Source: Homalodisca vitripennis (taxonomy: Eukaryota > Arthropoda > Insecta > Hemiptera > Cicadellidae). From it: a stretch of 64,000 nucleotides of DNA. Location of the stretch: positions 198,102,001 through 198,166,000 of the forward strand of contig NC_060207.1 in the NCBI RefSeq assembly GCF_021130785.1, given 5' to 3'. Positions 57,945-64,000 of the stretch are shown here, in pieces (positions within the stretch are counted from its first letter, which is position 1; each line of letters opens with the position of its first letter). The notes under the pieces were generated by a model, which saw only the letters and a list, made by a program, of their open reading frames with translations, was not told the origin of the DNA and searched no databases. The position numbers and the translations under genes are program-made.

Positions 57945-59000
57945 GTATTTGCTTGCCAACACTTGTTTATCATCATTGTATTGTGAAGCTCATTTTAAAA
58001 AGATGTTTACATAACTTGATCTAGTTTCATATTTTAATAATTATTATTTATCTGTATGATATGACAAGAGTTGTTTTGTAAATGAGAGTCTGTAACTTTG
58101 AAGAACGCTTGCAGAATAAAGCTTGTTATTGATTTATTTTTATTTATTAACCTCTTGATTTGTAATCCGAACAATACTCCGGACAAATTTATAAGATTTA
58201 TTTATAATTCAAGACTTGATATCCAATAATAAATATATTATTGAATAGCAACACTCGCTTAACTAATTACTTGTACTTCATATGATTATTAGTTTGTATT
58301 ATAATAAAATGCGCAACAATACAGACTTAATGTTATAAATAAGGTTTTATGTAAATAAACTTATTCCATGAAATGAAAAAAATATTAATAATATTTTTTG
58401 TATATTATACAAATATCCTTTTTTCATACACATTTGCTAGGGATGTTCTAATGGACTTATATTGCAAACAAGTGAATACATGGCAGTAGAAATTTGAATT
58501 ACTAAACATGAAGTTAACATAACACTAAAAAGCGTTCTATTAAACATCTTAAATTGTACAATAGTACTCAATACCCTTCATAAAAGCTAGTAAAAATTCT
58601 AACTGTTAAGTTTTTATTTATTTATATTATGGCAATAACTAATGTTTTCCAGCAGTAGCAAAAATATTTCGGATTTTTGAACTTATGAACTAAAAATAAC
58701 TTCATAAGTAACCTTCGATACAATCTAAAAAAAATCACATACAGTTCAGTATGATTAATGTTAAAGCTTTTAAAAGTTTACTGTAGGTTTTTAAAGTTTT
58801 ACTCTTTACGGTATTATATAACGTTCTTGCCTAATTTATTAGCTACACTTCTTCCTGATACATTAATTAGTTACTTTTATTTTGAGTAAATTAGAATTTA
58901 TTACCTAACCGGGAGGGTTCTATGACTTCTATTTTACTTTTCGAGGTAATTAACATAATTTGTTGAATAATTTGTTCAGCGATGTATTTAGTGAATCCAA
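57945..59000. other. AT-rich spacer, no gene seen
   Basis: No supported feature in this interval. Confidence 0.45.
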
Positions 59001-59001
59001 C

Positions 59002-59150
59002 GGTGAGAACATTAACGAAGCATCACTGGTTGCATGCATAAGGGAGTCATTGTACACGGGTGGTAATTCAACTGTGTCAAAGTAAACATGTCGCTATCAC
59101 AGATATCTGTGTCTAGTGGACATGTTAATGCTAATTGAGTACGAGGAATG
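59002..59150 (-). repeat. Dispersed repeat family D, reverse copy
   Basis: In reverse it reads CTCAATTAGCATTAAC, GACACAGATATCTGTGATAG, CGTGTACAATGACTCCCTTA and AACCAGTGATGCTTCGTTAA, matching 23491-23645. Confidence 0.65.
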
Positions 59151-59154
59151 TTGG

Positions 59155-60240
59155 ATTCCTGTGAACGAGTTTTAGTCTCTAAAATTCCTCCTCATTGGAG
59201 TATGCAATTACTAAATAATTGTCTTCGTATGATAATTTTTATACACGTATAAACTCTTCCATGGAGTTAATGAACATATGACTATGAATTAACGCAGACG
59301 CTTCTACCATAAAATGTATTCTATAAGATAAACATGCAATAATATTTAAGACTCAATAAATTATAAATATATATATAGCCTACTGTTAAGACATAAAAGG
59401 TTAATAGGAATTTCTCAATACGATTTACATTTCTGTATGTTTATCTTGGATATAAAACAATTTTCAAAGGGACTAATTTTGATTACAGATAACACTAATT
59501 TTTATCACTAATCTAGAATTGTTTTTAAAGCAAAAGTTGTTATCTTCGATGAACAACTGTTTTTTACGAACGAGGCAAAGATGATATCAAAAATATGATT
59601 AACCTCCGAATGCGATTTAGCTCAACAACGAGTAACTACGATTTTATTTACCATACGATAAAATTAATTGAACCTATACTATTTGTTTTTGTATTATAAC
59701 TCAATAACTCGATAACGTCATACTGTCATGTGCGTAGAAAAGCCGCTGCTACTTAATTTTATTGTAACAATAACTTTTATTGTTAATACGTTTTAGGTTG
59801 GTACATTACTATTAAGCAAAACATTATTGAGTACGCCAAATTACTTTTTAGAATTAAAGCATCAAACTCACCTATGTGTGCACTATGATAAAAAATGTTT
59901 AGATCATCCACAGTTCGGTATTTCTCGTTAGTCTATTTTTAGTATTTGATCTACAAGGTTATGAAGGCTGTACTATTGTTCGTCTGTATTTCACACCTAT
60001 AAATATACATATTTTGTAATAATTTACTACCGGTATCTGAAATAAAAGAACTCTCACTAATTTTAATATTAGGCTCAACACTCCTTTTGGTAAGGAGAAT
60101 ATTGAATGAGATGGGTTTAAAAATTCAGCGTTATCGTTTTTCGTCTTTCAATCGGTTACTTTTTACGAAAAAAAAAAAAAAAACAAAATATAGTGAAGTA
60201 AACATTTTTCAAGGACGTAAACAATAATTTCACATCTAAC
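59155..60240. other. AT-rich spacer with a poly-A run
   Basis: A run of about 15 A lies at 60169-60183. No gene is supported. Confidence 0.45.
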
Positions 60241-60249
60241 GTATACAAG

Positions 60250-60610
60250 GCTAGGTCTCGCCAATATGTTGATGATCCGACGAGAGTAATGTTGGGGGAC
60301 ATAGTCTCACCATCATAAACACAACATTTTTGTAAAACTAGGGTTCTTTTATGTGAACTGCCCCTAATACATAAAGAATACCGATCAGTGTGCAGACATC
60401 AGAGTGTTGGTGGTCATAGATATTCGCACCACCACAAACACAAGGCTTTTTGTTAAACTTGGGTTCTGTTGTGTCAACTGCTCCTACTACATGAAGAATA
60501 CCGGTAGGTGTGACAGACATCAGACAGTGTTGGTGGGCAGGTATAGTTGTGTCTTCAAAAGACTTTATGTAAAACTTGGGTTGTGTTATGTCAATATTTT
60601 CAACAATGAA
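60250..60610 (+). repeat. ~118 bp tandem repeat, family C
   Basis: Three units have GTTGG(G/T)GG landmarks at about 60291, 60406 and 60529, each followed by an 'ATAAACACAA(C/G)' or equivalent block, GGGTTCTTTTATGTGAACTG-like text and AAAGAATACCG. The units are diverged. The long frame at 60404-60769 runs through the repeat and shows the same motif twice, so it is not a gene. A single reverse copy lies at 19280-19436. Confidence 0.75.
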
Positions 60611-60614
60611 AATA

Positions 60615-61230
60615 CAAGCGGTCCGTGTAACAGCATAGCAGTAGTGGCAGAAGGACCTGAATACATCTTCCGTTTGTTGTTTTCTATGTTAAAATTACTA
60701 TACAAATCTTTAAACACAAGTATCCATCTGGACCATATTTTGAAATTATTTAATTTGTTAATCTACTAAATATTTATTGGATTGTTCCATGTAATCATAA
60801 ACTTTGTCTTTGCAGTAGTTTTTTAAATTACCAAATTTGTCCCTTTCGTTTAAGAAGGATTCTAAATGGTGTCTCTCACGAATAATTACATGGATCTATG
60901 AAATACTTTCTCGTACACCCGACATAAACTATGTACACTAGAAGAAACTCTTTCCTTTTCATCCTATGCCGTTTCACAGCATGTTCCAAAGGCATGTGTA
61001 TCACATGTTCTGTAGGTATGTGAATCACATGTTCGAAAGGCATTATTAAAGTTTATGAAAAATATTATTTTTATCCCTGATAGTTCGTATATTAAGCTAA
61101 AATTATACTTTTAATTTTATTTATACTAATAAAAGTGAAAATATTATATGAACCTCCTATCATATAACGATAGAGCGTATGTGTTAATATTATTAAGGTA
61201 GATGTAGGTCAAACTTTGCACGAACCTATT
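60615..61230. other. AT-rich spacer with a short duplication
   Basis: GTGTATCACATGTTC and GTGAATCACATGTTC repeat at 60995 and 61020, beside paired 'GGCAT(G/T)' and 'AGGTATG' segments. No gene is supported. Confidence 0.4.
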
Positions 61231-61234
61231 ACTG

Positions 61235-61354
61235 TAGATGACTTGTAACTTGTTACTTGAGTGAGAAGTTGTTCAAGTTGGTCACAGTTAGCCTATAACC
61301 CAGAACGTGAGTGGAATAATGATGCTCTCTATACAATGCGCGGACTGTTCTGCC
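61235..61354 (+). repeat. Dispersed repeat family H, copy 3
   Basis: CTTGTTACTTGAGTGAGAAG, CAAGTTGGTCACAGTTAGCC and CCCAGAACGTGAGTGGAATA match 52496-52612 (reverse) and 46770-46870. Confidence 0.65.
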
Positions 61355-61359
61355 ATGTA

Positions 61360-62460
61360 GCTAACGCGTTATGAGATAATATGTTTAGTAGTGTAATTTA
61401 GCTTGTTACACTGTGAAGATATACAGTTACTGATGCCTGCATACACCGTTAGTTAAAAGAGCCACCGAATAAGTTAGATATTTTTGGTTTTTTACGGATT
61501 AAATAATAATTGATACTATGTTTTTATTATTGTTGAAGGTGGAAAGGATAATAGGATTTCAGTTACTTACCATCGTCGTATGTAACAAAATGTATATCAC
61601 ACAGTTTTATAGATCCATCTTATTTTTTAAGCGAATGATAATTAGTACATAAAATAGAAAGAAAAAAATATAAATATAAAAGAGATCAAATATGTCTGTA
61701 AGCTACTTGGAGTCCAGCCAAGAGAAAATAAACCAAGTATTGTCACTGAACAGGATGTGTGATTCACAAGCACGAGACCTCAAGAGAACTATCACACGTT
61801 ATACCAGCACAAACAACAGTGGGATAGAAAAAAAAATATTTTAGAACTTCCTGCGGAATCACGGAGCTTCATCTGAAATAAACTGAAATTTCTGAAATAC
61901 TTGTTTGCTTTCGATGAATGATAGCTTTGCTACTTTCAAAACTATTAGAATTTTTAAAATGTTGTGATATATACACATACGAATTAATAAGTTGCACAAA
62001 CCTATAAATGTAGATTTCTTAGTAGATATTTGTTCTTTAATGTCATTTTTGCAAAAAGATGACAAGAATTCGAAAATTTAATATTGTATCGAATCAGAAA
62101 ATATAGTGATATCTTAGGTGGACATATGGGAAATATTTTAACGGTGTACTTTGTGTTTGGCTATGTCATTCTATAAGTATTTGTTTAAAACTATTACAGG
62201 CTTTAATGACCTGTCTATCTAAAAGCTTCAATTAGTTACGAGATATGTCCAGTAGATCTTAGAGTCTCTAAAAACATTCCAGTACTAAAACACATTCATT
62301 CGTGAAACTGATTTGGATAACCTGTAGATCTGAATGGTGAGGCCCATTAAATATTGTGTTGACTAGTTCTAAAATAACGGTCGTAGCAAATGTAAATTTT
62401 AACTAATTATTACTCAAGGACATATAACCTACACGTCGTTCCGTTTGTCAGTATTGTAAT
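61360..62460. other. AT-rich spacer, no gene seen
   Basis: A GC-richer patch at 61700-61810 (GGAGTCCAGCCAAGAGAAAA) has no long frame. The minus ORF at 61859-62065 has no recognisable motif. Confidence 0.4.
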
Positions 62461-62464
62461 TTTT

Positions 62465-62600
62465 AAGCGGGTTATGTAAGACTTGCACTTACCCGCCACG
62501 TTGCACACAGTTACATATCTTATGCGCACATTTTTTAATAGAAAAATACCTAATATAATTTTGGTCACAGGAAGATATTGCAATATCCCGATCCATTTCT
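62465..62600 (+). repeat. Dispersed repeat family I, copy 2
   Basis: TATGCGCACATTTTTTAATAG and GGAAGATATTGCAATATCCC follow the same order as 11260-11370. Boundaries are not visible. Confidence 0.4.
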
Positions 62601-62604
62601 AAAT

Positions 62605-64000
62605 ACTTGGGAATAGTTTAAAGAACAGTATTTTGGCACCTTGAAGTCGGAGAGTTATATAGTTATTGAAATAACTAATATAAAGGAAACTTATTTAAAA
62701 ATTTCTAACATTTTAATGTAAATTTTAATAATTTCAGTTACACGTGTACTATTTTAGACCCGTGGGAAGGAACCAGAGTCCATAGTTATCTTATTAAAAG
62801 TACTTTTGATGGAACAAAATAGAGCATAACAATACATTAAGTCCAAAGGAGGCATATTTAAGCTAAATACTATTTCTAAATCAATGAATAATATATTTAA
62901 AAGTAAATTATGGGGAATGGCCTTTATTTTAGGATTTGCGTTCACATGATCATATTTTCTTCGAATGAATTATATTTCAGGTAGGTATACAAAATAAAAT
63001 AATTTACCTAGATCAAACGAATATATAAGTACGTGAATCTGAGTAGCCTATTTTAGACAATAAGCGTCTAATTTCGACCCTTAAAATCTACTTCCAATTT
63101 AATGCCGAAGTATTGTTTACATTTTATCCCAACACAACAAAAAGTAGATATAAAAAGCCTAATTTAGTCAAAAAATATCCTATCCCTATCAAAATAATCT
63201 ACTTTCGATCAACAGATTTCCGGTGCCTTAATTCAGTTTAAATTGTTGTCCCACTCAATAAAATACATTAGTAAATTAAAAAAGCGTATTTAGTTCAAAG
63301 AAACAATTTTCAAAGAAAAGTCTCTTGTTAATAACTGTCTGCATATTCCTTATAATCTTAAAAAGTTCCTAAGAAAATTGAAAACAGCTACTCATTGTAC
63401 ATTTAAAAAGATAATAATCATAATTTGTCAATGTGATACGAATTTTATACGATTATTTATATGGGAAGATGGAAACACAAAAAATCAGTTTCTCTACATG
63501 TTAAAACCGTATTAAAACCCCCAATCTTCATAAATAATACTTATATGATGAAAGTATTAGACACTTGTGTTAACTTTCATCATCATAGGACATTATTAAG
63601 GGAAGTGTAGAAAATAAATTATATAATTCTTTGAGTGATTGCAACCCAATAGGGTTGTTGATCTTCATAACAAATCTTTTTTTTCTGTAGGGTGAGAGCA
63701 CGAGACGCGTGTGTCAAATTTCATTTTTGTAGAACATCGATAAGTAGAAAAACAAAGCATAGTGCTCATATGTCTTACAATATTCTAGAAGTAGAACAAT
63801 TTCGGCCTTCCCTAAGGAATTATACCAAAATATATTTATAGACTTATTGTAATCATTTATGTCTAATAGTGTAACACATCTTGATTAAGATAGTACTAGC
63901 AAATATGAGGGGAGTTCCCAGGTAAAAATTCAATTTTATAAATTCATATATCGTATTTTATGAAAACCATTGTATCTTTTAAAACTATAAAACATCTCTT
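62605..64000. other. AT-rich spacer, no gene seen
   Basis: Paired segments (AAAATCTACTTCCAATTTAA at 63085 and AAAATAATCTACTTTCGATC at 63189) hint at a diverged local duplication. No gene, RNA or transposon end is supported up to the window edge. Confidence 0.4.

Noticed and set aside
60404..60769. A 121-codon open frame
   Set aside because: It runs through the ~118 bp family C tandem repeat, and the product shows the same internal repeat. The minus strand is open in the same place.

Overview
The window is eukaryotic and reads as AT-rich, intergenic or intronic DNA from an animal, most likely an insect. The evidence is the lack of any long open reading frame, many (TA)n tracts, and a repeat content typical of insects: an R1-clade non-LTR retrotransposon, piggyBac relics, a Helitron-like element, tRNA-derived SINEs and a 5S-rRNA-like SINE. 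The large, repeat-dense character would suit a hemipteran-like genome, but nothing seen fixes the order. I find no convincing intact host gene, no operon-like structure and no CRISPR array.

Layout. 1-10 kb: AT-rich spacer, a decayed ~66 bp tandem repeat (about 1.4-2.0 kb), a 5S-like SINE on the minus strand (2.2-2.4 kb), a Helitron-like element (5.75-7.72 kb) with a long foldback MITE inside it, and a five-unit ~160 bp tandem repeat (8.27-9.01 kb). 10-21 kb: an unassigned 114-codon ORF, a cluster of tRNA-derived SINEs in tandem and inverted orientation ending in a 91 bp alternating purine-pyrimidine tract (12.65-13.39 kb), copies of an abundant dispersed family (family A), a dead piggyBac-like element (16.5-18.3 kb), and a perfect 110 bp spacerless palindrome beside (TA)n (20.5-20.6 kb).

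21.5-35.5 kb: the dominant feature, a direct tandem duplication of a ~7 kb unit (about 21.56-28.57 and 28.57-35.49 kb). Each unit begins in a diverged ~140-170 bp minisatellite and ends with a 5'-truncated R1-clade reverse transcriptase relic on the minus strand. Both relics share the same in-frame stops, so the element was dead before the duplication. The right half of the units is almost identical, while the left half differs by many substitutions and indels.

35.5-64 kb: dispersed repeat copies (families A, D-I), a 242 bp MITE with 'TA' flanks (41.81-42.05 kb), a second decayed piggyBac transposase (44.1-46.2 kb) with recognisable catalytic-domain motifs in shifted frames, several (TA)n tracts, a ~225 bp tandem duplication with a perfect hairpin (56.7-57.2 kb), a tRNA-Leu-like SINE (57.7 kb) and a ~118 bp tandem repeat (60.25-60.6 kb).

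No set of genes here works together as a pathway. Most of the signal comes from transposon history, duplication and secondary-structure-forming DNA. Repeat family letters (A to I) are my own labels, assigned by comparing copies inside this window.
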